From positions 1 to 13,425 of the forward strand of contig URGY01000032.1 in NCBI GenBank assembly GCA_900547505.1: a DNA stretch of 13,425 bases, given 5' to 3'. A program made the translations under genes and the position numbers. The notes below the pieces were generated by a model. That model ran no database searches, was not told where the DNA came from, and saw only the letters and a program-made list of their open reading frames with translations. Of this stretch, positions 1 through 7,172 are shown one piece after another (the first letter of the stretch is position 1; each line of letters begins with the position of its first letter). This DNA is from an uncultured Collinsella sp. GTDB taxonomy: Bacteria > Actinomycetota > Coriobacteriia > Coriobacteriales > Coriobacteriaceae.

Positions 1-51
1 ATACGAGATGCAGCGTAGTCTCGTGGGCTCGGAGATGTGTATAAGAGACAG
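1..51. other. Nextera i7-side sequencing adapter (artifact)
   Basis: Not genomic. Bases 1-9 match the end of the Illumina P7 primer, 10-17 are an 8-base index (GCAGCGTA), 18-32 match the Nextera read-2 adapter, and 33-51 are the 19-base Tn5 mosaic end AGATGTGTATAAGAGACAG. From memory the index is the reverse complement of a Nextera XT v2 i7 index. Genomic sequence starts at about base 52. Confidence 0.98.
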
Positions 52-52
52 C

Positions 53-160
53 GTGGGCACCGGCGAGGTTCCGGTTTTTGCCATTATCGCGCCCGAACTG
101 CTGGAGGGCATCGGGTCTCCTCTGCGCGAGTTGCTCGGTAGCGTCTGCGCCGCGGCCTGA
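53..160 (+). CDS. C-terminal fragment of an unrecognised protein
   Basis: An open frame runs from the adapter junction to a TGA at 158-160, giving about 35 residues that end in PELLEGIGSPLRELLGSV followed by CAAA. The frame has high GC at third codon positions, like the real genes here, and the residues read as an amphipathic helical protein end; the overlapping frames do not. The 5' part is missing because the insert ends here. I do not recognise the family. The stop lies only 6 bases before a long palindrome that could terminate its transcript. Confidence 0.4.
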   Translation: MGTGEVPVFAIIAPELLEGIGSPLRELLGSVCAAA

Positions 161-166
161 TATTTG

Positions 167-236
167 CCATAAAGGGACGGGTTATTTTTGGTTGGTAAAG
201 CGTTTGACCTGCCAAAATAAACCTGTCCCTTTTTGG
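167..236. repeat. 70-bp near-perfect palindrome, REP/MITE-like or terminator
   Basis: The outer arms 171-191 (AAAGGGACGGGTTATTTTTG plus G) and 212-232 (CCAAAATAAACCTGTCCCTT plus T) are complementary except for one G-T wobble and two mismatches. Pairing continues inward through 192-211 to a tiny GCG loop, with one bulge, one mismatch and one wobble, and outward to 167 and 236. The stretch is much more AT-rich than the flanking genes. A hairpin of this length is longer than a usual intrinsic terminator. It looks like a small non-coding palindromic repeat, though the T run at 230-234 could let it end the transcript of the upstream fragment. Confidence 0.6.
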
Positions 237-273
237 TCGGTTGCCGTTTGGGGGGCCGATTGGCAACGCTCGC

Positions 274-301
274 TGATTGTAGTCTTGACCTGCGCTAGAA
301 T
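274..301 (+). promoter_or_regulatory. Candidate pgi promoter
   Basis: TAGAAT at 296-301 is a fair -10 box about 60 bases before the pgi start, with only a weak -35 (TGATTG, 274-279, spacer 16). A TTGACC at 285-290 looks like a better -35 but has no -10 at the right distance. The -10 is followed by AGTG, as is the candidate -10 ahead of the gene at 5555, which slightly supports both. Confidence 0.3.
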
Positions 302-360
302 AGTGGCATCTGAATGTCCGGGCGCATGGAGGCGTGCGCCCGTATGCTGAGGAGGACTTT

Positions 361-2055
361 ATGGCAACTGTTGCCGCACCTATCGATGCTACGTCGACTG
401 CCGCTTGGAAGGCGCTCGAGGCTCATCAGGAGAAGCTCGAGGCCGAAGGTATCGACCTCAAGGCCTGGTTCGCCGCCGATGCCGAGCGCGTGAACAAGCT
501 GAGCTTTGACGCTGGTGACCTGCACTTCGATCTGTCCAAGAACCTTGTGACCGATGAGACCGTCAAGCTGCTGTGCGATCTTGCCCGCGAGGTGAAGCTC
601 GAGGAGCGCCGCGACGCCATGTTCTCCGGCGAGCACATCAACACCACCGAGGACCGCGCCGTCCTGCACACCGCGCTGCGCCGCCCGGCAAGCGAGAAGG
701 GCCAGCTCATCGTTGACGGCCAGGATGTCGTCGCCGACGTGCACGAGGTCCTCGACCGCATGTATGCCTTCGCCGAGCGCGTGCGCTCCGGTGAGTGGAA
801 GGGTGTTACCGGCAAAAAGATCGAGCACCTGGTGTCCATCGGCATCGGTGGCTCCGACCTGGGCCCGGTCATGGCCTACGAGGCCCTGCGTCCCTACGCC
901 GACGCCGGTATCGACTGCCGCTATATCTCCAACATCGATCCCAACGACCAGGCCGAGAAGCTCAAGGGTCTGGATCCCGAGACCACGCTCGTGATCATCG
1001 TCTCCAAGACCTTCACCACGCTCGAGACCCTCACCAACGCCCGCGAGGTCAAGACCTGGATGCTCGAGCAGCTCAAGGCTCAGGGCGCCATCGATGGCTC
1101 CGATGAGCAGAACGCCGAGGCCGTGGCAAAGCACTTCGTCGCCGTTTCCACCGCACTCGAGAAGGTCGAGGCCTTCGGCATCGACCCCGCTAACGCCTTT
1201 GGTTTCTGGAATTGGGTCGGCGGCCGCTACTCCGTCGACTCCGCCGTGGGCCTGTCGCTGATCGTCGTGCTCGGCCCCGAGCGTTTCCAGCAGTTCCTCG
1301 AGGGCTTCCACGCCATCGACGAGTACTTCTGCAATACGCCGCTCGAGAACAATGCCGTCGCGCTGATGGGCCTGTTCAACGTCTGGTACGTCAACTTCTT
1401 CGGCTCCAAGAGCCACGCCGTGCTTCCGTACTGCCAGTACCTGCACCGCTTCCCGGCCTACCTGCAGCAGCTCACCATGGAGTCTAACGGCAAGCACGTC
1501 CGCTGGGACGGCAGCGCTGTGACCTCCGATACCGGTGAGATCTTCTGGGGCGAGCCCGGCACCAACGGCCAGCACGCCTTCTACCAGCTGCTGCACCAGG
1601 GCACTGTGGTGGTTCCGGCCGATTTCATCGCCTTCGCCAACACTGCCAACCCTGCGACCGACAGCGGTCAGGACGTTCACGAGCTGTTCCTGGGCAACTT
1701 CCTGGCCCAGACCAAGGCGCTCGCCTTTGGTAAGACGGCCGACGAGGTTCGTGCCGAGGGCACGCCCGAGCAGATCGTTCCGGCCCGCTGCTTTGAGGGC
1801 AACCGCCCGACGACCTCGATCTTCGGCGATACGCTGACCCCGTTTGCACTCGGCGAGCTCATCGCCCTGTACGAGCACATCGTATTTGTCGAGGGCACGG
1901 TCTGGGGCATCGACTCCTACGACCAGTGGGGCGTCGAGCTGGGCAAGCAGCTTGCCAAGCAGATTACCCCGGCCTTCCACGACGACGCCGCCAAGGCCGA
2001 GCAGGACGCTTCGACCCAGGCGCTCATCGAGTTCTACCGCGCGCATCGCAAGTAG
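361..2055 (+). CDS. pgi: Glucose-6-phosphate isomerase
   Basis: Interconverts glucose 6-phosphate and fructose 6-phosphate in the cytosol (glycolysis and gluconeogenesis). The 564-residue product is full length for the larger bacterial type. It has two SIS sugar-phosphate domains: the first phosphate loop is [11 protein letters not shown] (159-169), and the family signature [13 protein letters not shown] spans about 285-297. Expected catalytic residues are present: Arg289, Glu374 in TMESNGKHV, His405 in [13 protein letters not shown] and Lys529 in [12 protein letters not shown]. The ATG at 361 is chosen because AGGAGGA (350-356) sits 4 bases upstream; the in-frame GTG at 334 would place that site inside the gene. 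It is monocistronic, with a terminator 33 bases after the stop. A 583-codon open frame on the opposite strand is a by-product of codon bias. Pgi would take up the glucose 6-phosphate released by the fructosamine locus at the right end. Confidence 0.98.
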   Translation: MATVAAPIDATSTAAWKALEAHQEKLEAEGIDLKAWFAADAERVNKLSFDAGDLHFDLSKNLVTDETVKLLCDLAREVKLEERRDAMFSGEHINTTEDRAVLHTALRRPASEKGQLIVDGQDVVADVHEVLDRMYAFAERVRSGEWKGVTGKKIEHLVSIGIGGSDLGPVMAYEALRPYADAGIDCRYISNIDPNDQAEKLKGLDPETTLVIIVSKTFTTLETLTNAREVKTWMLEQLKAQGAIDGSDEQNAEAVAKHFVAVSTALEKVEAFGIDPANAFGFWNWVGGRYSVDSAVGLSLIVVLGPERFQQFLEGFHAIDEYFCNTPLENNAVALMGLFNVWYVNFFGSKSHAVLPYCQYLHRFPAYLQQLTMESNGKHVRWDGSAVTSDTGEIFWGEPGTNGQHAFYQLLHQGTVVVPADFIAFANTANPATDSGQDVHELFLGNFLAQTKALAFGKTADEVRAEGTPEQIVPARCFEGNRPTTSIFGDTLTPFALGELIALYEHIVFVEGTVWGIDSYDQWGVELGKQLAKQITPAFHDDAAKAEQDASTQALIEFYRAHRK

Positions 2056-2088
2056 TCGCTGCTGTTAACGCATCGCGCCTTATAGTCA

Positions 2089-2125
2089 GGGGCCCGTATC
2101 CTATCGGATGCGGGCCCCTTTGCTT
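2089..2125 (+). terminator. Intrinsic terminator after pgi
   Basis: GGGGCCCGTATCC (2089-2101) pairs with GGATGCGGGCCCC (2106-2118) as a 13-bp stem with one wobble and a TATC loop, followed by TTTGCTTT. The tract is T-rich only on the plus strand, so it serves pgi rather than the convergent minus-strand gene. Confidence 0.85.
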
Positions 2126-2196
2126 TGCCGTGGTTCCGGGGCGCACGGCCTTTGTGGAACATCGCCGGGGCGCCGCGCGCTGCGAGAACCCTGCGC

Positions 2197-3501
2197 CTAG
2201 ATCTCGGCCTCCGCATGGCCTCGCTGCGCCTCGGGCAGCTCCCCGTAGAGCGGATGGTCTTCGAGCCTAAAGCGCTCGACCTGTTCGGGAGTGCGACCGC
2301 GTATAAAGAGCCACGAGCGATCGATCGGCGTCGCCATGAGCGTGCTGGACAGCGCGTCGGCGCGGTCGGAAAACACCCGGGCACTCTCGGGATCCTGGAA
2401 CGCCAACACCAGATGCGTGTCGCAGTTGCCCATGATGGAGCGTGCGCGTGCCTCGCCATAGAGCGCATCGAGCTGGTTGGTCGACTGCAGCAGCAGCGTT
2501 GCCCAGATGTTGCGGCTTCGGATAATCGAGAGCACGTTGTCGATCTGGGGGATCTGCAGATTTGCGAAGTCATCGAGCATAAAGCGCACGGGCACGGGCA
2601 GGCTGCCGCCGGGTTGCCTATCGGCCTCACGAATGAGGCTCATAAACGCCTGCGAAATAAAGAGGCCGGTCAGCGGATCGAGATTGCGGTCAATATCGCT
2701 CACGGTTACAAACAGGGCGCAGGGGGTGTGTCCCATGGAAGCGAAGTCCACCTGATGGCACTCACGATAGAGCTGTGCCGCACCGTCGAATCCCAGACAC
2801 ATGACCTTTTCGGCAAGGATGCCGACGATGCTCGCGTGCATGCGCTCGGCATTTTGCGTAATGGCGTAGCGCCGCCATAGCGAGAGGGCATAGCTTTGGG
2901 GGTCGGTCGTGATCAGATCGTCAAACAATCGGGCCGTGGCACCGTCCTGCAGGTGCTCGATCAGCTTGATGACCGAGCTGATCGTCTGCTCATCGGCGGG
3001 TAGCTGTTCGGTGACGTAGGCGATAAGACACGACAGCAGGTTTGCCGCCGCATGATCCCAAAAAGGCTGGTTGTTGTCCTCGATGGGGCAGATGGCCTTT
3101 GCCACCGAGAGGATGTCCTGCTGGTTGGGCCTGCCGTCCGCCTTGCGGCGAATGTGCCTCAGGGGGTTGTAGCCGCAGCGCTCGATGCCGGGCGCAAGGG
3201 CCGGGACGGTGTTGAGGTCGGCGAAGTTGAGACATTGCACGCGGTAACCGTGGGCTGCCAGCACGGGTCCCACTTCGCGACAGAGCGTGCCTTTGGTGTC
3301 GAGCACGATGTAGCTTGCGTTCATTTGCAGCAGGTTGGGCTTGAGGACGTTTCGGGTCTTGCCGGCTCCCGAGGGGCCGATCACAAGTGCGTTGTTGTTG
3401 AGTCCCGTTTGGCGGGTGTCGCAGGAAAGCGTTCGATCCTTGGCGAGGATGGTGGACAATGCGGACTCAGATGCGGCGAGGCGGCTGGTGAGGTTAGACA
3501 T
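2197..3501 (-). CDS. VirD4/TraG-type coupling ATPase, soluble form
   Basis: P-loop ATPase of the type IV coupling protein family, whose members form hexameric motors that hand DNA or protein substrates to a conjugation channel. In the 434-residue product, Walker A is GPSGAGKT (42-49), Walker B is VRFMLDDF (305-312) followed by ANL, and a sensor-like glutamine lies in LLLQSTNQL (336-344). The TGLNNN stretch just before Walker A and the RSWLFIRG ending also fit. Walker B has Asp-Asp where many coupling proteins have Asp-Glu; I believe DDFA variants occur in gut Firmicutes relatives. There is no N-terminal membrane segment, so the protein should be cytosolic. Start: ATG at 3501 with AAGGAGGT at 3507-3514, 5 bases away; a longer frame to 3693 only runs through the preceding gene. 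It overlaps the ClpP-like gene by 8 bases and is last in a three-gene cassette. No relaxase or channel genes are visible. Confidence 0.88.
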   Translation of the reverse strand: MSNLTSRLAASESALSTILAKDRTLSCDTRQTGLNNNALVIGPSGAGKTRNVLKPNLLQMNASYIVLDTKGTLCREVGPVLAAHGYRVQCLNFADLNTVPALAPGIERCGYNPLRHIRRKADGRPNQQDILSVAKAICPIEDNNQPFWDHAAANLLSCLIAYVTEQLPADEQTISSVIKLIEHLQDGATARLFDDLITTDPQSYALSLWRRYAITQNAERMHASIVGILAEKVMCLGFDGAAQLYRECHQVDFASMGHTPCALFVTVSDIDRNLDPLTGLFISQAFMSLIREADRQPGGSLPVPVRFMLDDFANLQIPQIDNVLSIIRSRNIWATLLLQSTNQLDALYGEARARSIMGNCDTHLVLAFQDPESARVFSDRADALSSTLMATPIDRSWLFIRGRTPEQVERFRLEDHPLYGELPEAQRGHAEAEI

Positions 3502-4111
3502 GGGCGACCTCCTTGGTGGTCGAGAGGATTTCGTGGGCAAAGCCGAGCTCGACGGCGCGCTCGGCCGAAAGGTAGGTGTCTTTTGCAGTGAGGGACTGGA
3601 TGCGCTTGGGCGTGAGGCCACTGCGGTCCGAGAGGATTTGCGTGAGGGTCTTGCGGGTCTGCATGAGACGCCGGCTGGTTTCCTGCAGCGCAAGTGCCGA
3701 GCCGCCTGCCCCCTGGGGGATCAGCGGGTCGTGAATCATGAGCTCTGCATGGGGCGCCATACGGCGATCGTCGCCGCCCATAAAGATCACGGCGCCCATG
3801 GACGCGGCGAATTCCAGGCAGACGGTGCGGATGGGGCACGATGCGAGGCGCATGGCGTCATAGATCGCAAGACCCGATCGCACGCTTCCGCCGGCGCTGG
3901 CGACAAATATGGTGATGGGGCGGCTGGGGTCGGTGGCATCGAGCAGGCGGATCTGCTGGCATAGGTCGTGGGCCATCGGGGTTTCGATATTTCCCATGAC
4001 GGAGAGCTCGCGACGGGCGAGCATCTCATCGTAAATGCTGGTGAGCGTGATACCTCGGGCGGATTCACGCATGGTGAGGGGGCTGATGATGGGGGAATGA
4101 TTGGTGTCCAT
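3494..4111 (-). CDS. ClpP-like serine peptidase
   Basis: A ClpP-fold (S14) peptidase of 205 residues. The core aligns with housekeeping ClpP: FVASAGGSVRSGLAIYDAM (69-87) matches the oxyanion and substrate-binding glycine loop, FAASMGAV holds the nucleophile Ser104, MIHDPL holds His127, and AKDTYLSAERAVELGF holds Asp178. The triad is complete and normally spaced, so it should be active. The first 20 residues differ from standard ClpP, which normally uses that end to dock Clp unfoldases. ATG 4111 has AAAGGAG 5 bases upstream (4117-4123). No Clp ATPase gene is adjacent; the neighbouring ATPase is a VirD4/TraG type. It is probably a cassette-specific paralog rather than the housekeeping clpP. Its target is unknown; candidates are the upstream unknown protein or conjugation proteins. 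Confidence 0.9.
   Translation of the reverse strand: MDTNHSPIISPLTMRESARGITLTSIYDEMLARRELSVMGNIETPMAHDLCQQIRLLDATDPSRPITIFVASAGGSVRSGLAIYDAMRLASCPIRTVCLEFAASMGAVIFMGGDDRRMAPHAELMIHDPLIPQGAGGSALALQETSRRLMQTRKTLTQILSDRSGLTPKRIQSLTAKDTYLSAERAVELGFAHEILSTTKEVAHV
3507..3514 (-). promoter_or_regulatory. Ribosome binding site inside the ClpP-like gene
   Basis: AAGGAGGT read on the minus strand lies within the last codons of the ClpP-like gene, 5 bases before the ATG of the coupling ATPase. It fixes that start at 3501 and implies translational coupling of the two proteins. Confidence 0.85.
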
Positions 4112-4174
4112 GGGGACTCCTTTCTGTTGGTTGTGTTGTGGAATAGGGTTATAGCCCGCGCAGGGGCTGGTGGG

Positions 4175-5065
4175 CTACAGGGTTCGTCCGAGCCTGAGAT
4201 CGAGCTCGGTTGTGGGGCAGGCTGCCTGTCCGTGTGGCTCGCAAGCGCCAAGGGCTCCAAAGCGATGGAGCGTTGCGACGGGCGTGGCATAGGCGAGCCG
4301 CAGCTGATGCTCGACAGGGGCACATCCGTCATTTTTGTAATGAGCCGCGTAGTACTGCGCGATGCTGGCGTTCATCTCGCTGCCATTGCGATGGCGCTCA
4401 AACTGGCGTCTGCAGGTCTCGATGATCTTTGCTACCGACTTGGGTGCCGTCGCGGGAACAAGGGCGAGATAGCCCTCAAATAGCTCGTTGATGCTCAGGA
4501 GGCACAGCAGGTCGATCAGCGTCCTTATGGCTGCTCCCTCGGCAGAAAAGTGCGCGGTCATGCGGTTATATCGGTTGCGGTCGACGATGGCCGCATGGGG
4601 TCTTGGAGTTTTCTGCCCCGTGGTCCCGGGCTTTTGCCGCGCCTGTGTATTGAGCTCGACGTTGCAGCGCTTGAGGCCGTCCAACGGAAGGAACAGTGCG
4701 GTGCGCAGGGTGTTCCGCTTGCTTTCGAGTTCATGACGCTCGTCGGGTTCCCATTCGAGCTTGAGTTTCGTGTCGAGCGCCGTAAGCATATGGGCTAGGC
4801 AGCCTACGGTAAGAACGTACGAATCGTTGTCGCGTTTTGGGGCATAGGGGTCTGTCAGCTTGCGAATGTCGGGGTCGCCCATGATCTTTGTGCAGCGCTT
4901 CAGCAGTTGAGGGTGGTCGGCCAAGATCGTCGCGAGCGGTAGCGACGCGTAGTTCTTGATGGTCGCGGCGGCAAAGGCGGCGTCATATTCGTTTGCATAT
5001 GCTCGCTCAATGCGGGCATCCAGAATGCTTTTCTTATCGCCGTCTTCAGCGTGGTGGTTTTCCAT
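4175..5065 (-). CDS. Unrecognised 296-residue protein, first gene of the ClpP/VirD4 cassette
   Basis: I do not recognise this protein. The 296 residues have no signal peptide and no obvious membrane segment apart from one short hydrophobic helix (about 182-203, LIDLLCLLSINELFEGYLAL). They look mainly alpha-helical and charged, with a Pro/Gly/Thr/Gln-rich linker near 144-156 that may separate two domains. Cysteines are scattered rather than arranged as a zinc site. ATG 5065 is chosen because GGAG at 5071-5074 lies 5 bases upstream. The frame stays open to 5221, but that extension would translate the repeat array into a His-rich low-complexity stretch and has no ribosome site. The gene is 63 bases upstream of the ClpP-like gene on the same strand, so they are probably co-transcribed. 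It may be a substrate, adaptor or DNA-binding partner of the cassette, which is speculation. Confidence 0.75.
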   Translation of the reverse strand: MENHHAEDGDKKSILDARIERAYANEYDAAFAAATIKNYASLPLATILADHPQLLKRCTKIMGDPDIRKLTDPYAPKRDNDSYVLTVGCLAHMLTALDTKLKLEWEPDERHELESKRNTLRTALFLPLDGLKRCNVELNTQARQKPGTTGQKTPRPHAAIVDRNRYNRMTAHFSAEGAAIRTLIDLLCLLSINELFEGYLALVPATAPKSVAKIIETCRRQFERHRNGSEMNASIAQYYAAHYKNDGCAPVEHQLRLAYATPVATLHRFGALGACEPHGQAACPTTELDLRLGRTL

Positions 5066-5081
5066 AGCTTCTCCAATCGGT

Positions 5082-5145
5082 TGATGTTCGTGCTGTTTGT
5101 TGATGTGTTGGTTGTCGTGAGTGATGTGCTTGCCGTGGGTGATGT
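5082..5145 (-). repeat. Four phased short direct repeats (iteron-like)
   Basis: ACATCA on the minus strand (TGATGT on the plus strand) occurs at 5082, 5101, 5122 and 5140, at 19-, 21- and 18-base steps. The two copies farthest from the gene share the longer core AGCACATCAC. The array lies 17-80 bases upstream of the cassette start codon. Steps near two helical turns are typical of operator arrays or replication iterons, but degenerate coding repeats or chance are possible. Confidence 0.45.
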
Positions 5146-5382
5146 GCTGACGTTGGGGTGCTATGCGGTTTTCAATGAGCCCGTGAGGCAGTTGCTGCAG
5201 GGGCGGGATGGAACGGCCCATGCAAGGCGGAAGGCATCGTGCTCAAAATCGAGACAGCAATGCCCTGGGTGCCTCACATGTGGCAGTTGCCTCATTAAGT
5301 TGTCATTGCGTTTGGGGCTGTACTTTGCCGATCTTCTTTCTCTTACACGCTAAAACTCAAACTTCATATGCTCGATCTACTT

Positions 5383-5404
5383 AAAACCGCAACGGCGGTC
5401 TTTT
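5383..5404 (+). terminator. Short terminator-like hairpin, possibly bidirectional
   Basis: ACCGC (5386-5390) pairs with GCGGT (5395-5399) across an AACG loop, flanked by an A run on the left and CTTTT on the right. The stem is short but GC-rich. No recognised gene ends just before it on either strand, so it may block read-through ahead of the gene at 5555 or be a relic. Confidence 0.45.
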
Positions 5405-5515
5405 ATCAACTTATATGTCGGAACGCGTCTTTGCAAGTACTTTTTTGCGTTTGTTTCAAATGGGGTGGTTTTGCAACCGTCATGCGCGCGCTGTGCGAAC
5501 GTGCCCCGGCTCGGA

Positions 5516-5521
5516 TAAGAT
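5516..5521 (+). promoter_or_regulatory. Candidate -10 box for the Cof-type HAD gene
   Basis: TAAGAT followed by AGTG lies 33 bases before the ATG. No good -35 is found 16-18 bases upstream. The TAnnAT-AGTG pattern also occurs ahead of pgi. Confidence 0.3.
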
Positions 5522-5554
5522 AGTGCGCGATAAAAACGATGCAAGGAGGCACAT

Positions 5555-6397
5555 ATGGCAATTAAAGCGATCGCGATGGATATCGACGGTACGCTCACCA
5601 ACGACCAGAAAGTGATTAGCCCGCGTACGCGCGAGAAGCTGCTTGCGGCGCAGGAGTCGGGCATTAAGCTCATTTTGGCTTCGGGCCGTCCCGCATGGGG
5701 GCTGCACGCCTTGGCGCAGGAGCTCGATCTTCAAAACCATGACGGTCTGCTGGTCGCTTTCAATGGCGCTCACGTCGTCGATGCCCAGACCGATGAGGTC
5801 CTTTTTGACCAGGCCATGCCGGCTGACGAACTGCATCGCCTGATTGATCACCTGCGTAATTTTGACGTGATCCCTATGATTTCGCTCGGTCGCGATCTGC
5901 ACGTCGAGGATTCGTACCATTGCATGATCACGCTGCCTGACGGCTCGCAGAAGAATATCGTCAAGTATGAGCGCGACGCGTGTGATCTTAAGATTCGCGA
6001 GGTGGAGAGCCTGCATGAGGTCGCTGATGCTTATCCCGTGGACAAGCTGCTGACGGCGGGCGATCCGGCCTACCTGCAGGCGCATTACGAGGAGATGTAT
6101 GCGCCCTTTAAGCAGACGCTTTCGGGCATGTTTACGGCCGACTGGTACTTTGAGTACACGGCGCCCGGTATCGACAAGGCCCGCGCACTCGAGGGTGCCC
6201 TGCCCAAGCTCGGCATCGATGCCAGTGAGGTCGTATCGTTTGGCGACGGCCAGAACGACAAGTCCATGATTGAGTGGGCCGGCACCGGTGTTGCCATGGG
6301 TAACGCCGTCGAAGAGGTTAAGGCTGTAGCCCAGATGGTGACCGCCGATAACAACGAAGATGGCATTGCGGTGGCGCTGGATAAGCTGCTGGGTTAG
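5555..6397 (+). CDS. Cof-type HAD-IIB phosphatase
   Basis: Haloacid dehalogenase-superfamily hydrolase of the Cof/YidA group, 280 residues, which is usual for the group. These cytosolic Mg-dependent enzymes dephosphorylate sugar phosphates and other small metabolites. All four HAD motifs are present: DIDGT with nucleophile Asp9 and acid Asp11, Ser43 in LASGRP, Lys208 in PGIDKARAL, and Asp231/Asp235 in FGDGQNDKSM. The type C2 cap lies between motifs II and III (about 80-205). ATG 5555 has AAGGAGG (5543-5549) 5 bases upstream. A terminator follows 24 bases after the stop, so it is probably its own unit. The substrate cannot be read from sequence. Confidence 0.93.
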   Translation: MAIKAIAMDIDGTLTNDQKVISPRTREKLLAAQESGIKLILASGRPAWGLHALAQELDLQNHDGLLVAFNGAHVVDAQTDEVLFDQAMPADELHRLIDHLRNFDVIPMISLGRDLHVEDSYHCMITLPDGSQKNIVKYERDACDLKIREVESLHEVADAYPVDKLLTAGDPAYLQAHYEEMYAPFKQTLSGMFTADWYFEYTAPGIDKARALEGALPKLGIDASEVVSFGDGQNDKSMIEWAGTGVAMGNAVEEVKAVAQMVTADNNEDGIAVALDKLLG

Positions 6398-6420
6398 AAT
6401 CGCCGATTAATGCATGGCTC

Positions 6421-6449
6421 GGGCGCCTGCTTGCGGGCGTCCTTTTGTT
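6421..6449 (+). terminator. Intrinsic terminator between the two HAD genes
   Basis: GGGCGCCTGC (6421-6430) pairs with GCGGGCGTCC (6433-6442), with two wobbles and the innermost pairs probably open, followed by TTTTGTT. It lies only 13 bases before the next start codon, so it could also attenuate expression of the downstream gene. Confidence 0.75.
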
Positions 6450-6461
6450 AGGGAGGGTGCC

Positions 6462-7121
6462 GTGTCCGCATTTCCGTTCGACGCCGTTATCTTTGACATG
6501 GACGGCGTCATTGTCGATACCGAGTATTACTACTTGGGCGAGACTGCCGCGTTTGCCAAGGAGCTTGGACTTAATCTGACTCAAGAGGAGTTGAATGGGC
6601 AGGTCGGTACCTCGCATCAGTTCTTCCTGCATATGCTGGTCGATTGGTTTGAGCGCGCCGGTAAGGGACGCTTCACTGGCGAGGAGGCGTTGGCCCGTTG
6701 GGACGAGTGGGCGCATAAGCGTCCGCGTGACTATCAGGCTTTGATTAACCCAGGCGCCGTGGATACGATTCGAGAGCTGCCGCGCCGTGGCGTTCGCGTG
6801 GCGCTTGCCAGCTCGTCTCCCATGGTTAGCATCGAGGAAGTGCTCAACGCATGCGGGCTGTCTGATGCCTTTGAGTATGTGGTGAGCGGCGAGCAGTTTA
6901 AGGAGAGCAAACCCGAGCCCGACATCTACCTGCATGCGCTGGACCTGCTGGGGCTGCCCGCGAATCGTTGCTGCTGCGTTGAGGATTCCGTTCCGGGCAT
7001 TACCGCGGGTAAGCGAGCCGGCCTGACGGTCATTGCCAAGCGCGAGGAACGCTTTGGCTTTAGCCAGGATGCCGCGGACAAGATTATCGACCAGCTGCCG
7101 GAGCTGCTCACGCTTTCTTAG
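6462..7121 (+). CDS. HAD-IA phosphatase, beta-phosphoglucomutase-like
   Basis: HAD subfamily IA hydrolase of 219 residues, related to beta-phosphoglucomutase and small sugar-phosphate phosphatases; cytosolic. Motifs: FDMDGVIVDTE with Asp12 and Asp14, Ser117 in LASSSP, Lys150 in KESKPEPD, and Glu174-Asp175 in CVEDSVPGITAGKRAG. The helical C1 cap spans about residues 22-95. The cap residues typical of true beta-phosphoglucomutase are not evident, so general phosphatase activity is as likely. Start: GTG at 6462, with GGGAGGG (6451-6457) 4 bases upstream; an upstream in-frame ATG at 6414 would run through the terminator hairpin. A T-tailed terminator follows directly after the stop. Confidence 0.9.
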   Translation: MSAFPFDAVIFDMDGVIVDTEYYYLGETAAFAKELGLNLTQEELNGQVGTSHQFFLHMLVDWFERAGKGRFTGEEALARWDEWAHKRPRDYQALINPGAVDTIRELPRRGVRVALASSSPMVSIEEVLNACGLSDAFEYVVSGEQFKESKPEPDIYLHALDLLGLPANRCCCVEDSVPGITAGKRAGLTVIAKREERFGFSQDAADKIIDQLPELLTLS

Positions 7122-7122
7122 G

Positions 7123-7145
7123 AGCGCGGTAGTTGCGCGTTTTTT
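7123..7145 (+). terminator. Intrinsic terminator after the second HAD gene
   Basis: CGCG (7125-7128) pairs with CGCG (7136-7139), extended by a wobble and an A-T pair, and runs into six T residues (7140-7145). It begins two bases after the stop codon. The stem is short but the T tract is strong. Confidence 0.65.
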
Positions 7146-7172
7146 GGGTCAGATGAGTAAATACCCGACATT

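Larger units (their letters stand above)
5066..5554. other. 489-base gene-free region between divergent units
   Basis: It separates the leftward cassette from the rightward HAD gene, and its right part is more AT-rich than the genes. It holds the TGATGT array (5082-5145), three copies of TGCCTCA (inverted at 5184-5190, direct at 5270-5276 and 5288-5294), a small hairpin terminator (5383-5404) and the promoter area of the gene at 5555. I find no convincing sigma-70-type promoter for the leftward cassette and no coding region with a ribosome site. Confidence 0.6.

Noticed and set aside
285..290. TTGACC as the pgi -35 box
   Set aside because: No acceptable -10 lies 16-18 bases downstream, and the TAGAAT at 296 is too close to pair with it.
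78..350. 90-codon plus-strand frame near the left end
   Set aside because: It runs through the long palindrome and the pgi upstream region, with no ribosome site and no coding signal.
295..2046. 583-codon open frame on the minus strand opposite pgi
   Set aside because: It mirrors the codon-biased pgi gene, has a leucine/valine/glycine-rich composition with no recognisable domain, and pgi is unmistakable on the plus strand.
2125..2880. 251-codon plus-strand frame opposite the coupling ATPase
   Set aside because: No family resemblance and no ribosome site, and the minus-strand frame carries clear Walker motifs.
5066..5221. Upstream extension of the unrecognised cassette protein by 52 residues
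   Set aside because: It would translate the repeat array into a His/Gln-rich stretch and has no ribosome site; ATG 5065 has one.
5051..5353. 100-codon plus-strand frame with a hydrophobic start, ending 30 bases before a terminator-like hairpin
   Set aside because: Tempting because of the hairpin, but it lacks a ribosome site, its hydrophobic part is just the TGATGT repeat array translated, and it overlaps the supported start of the minus-strand gene.
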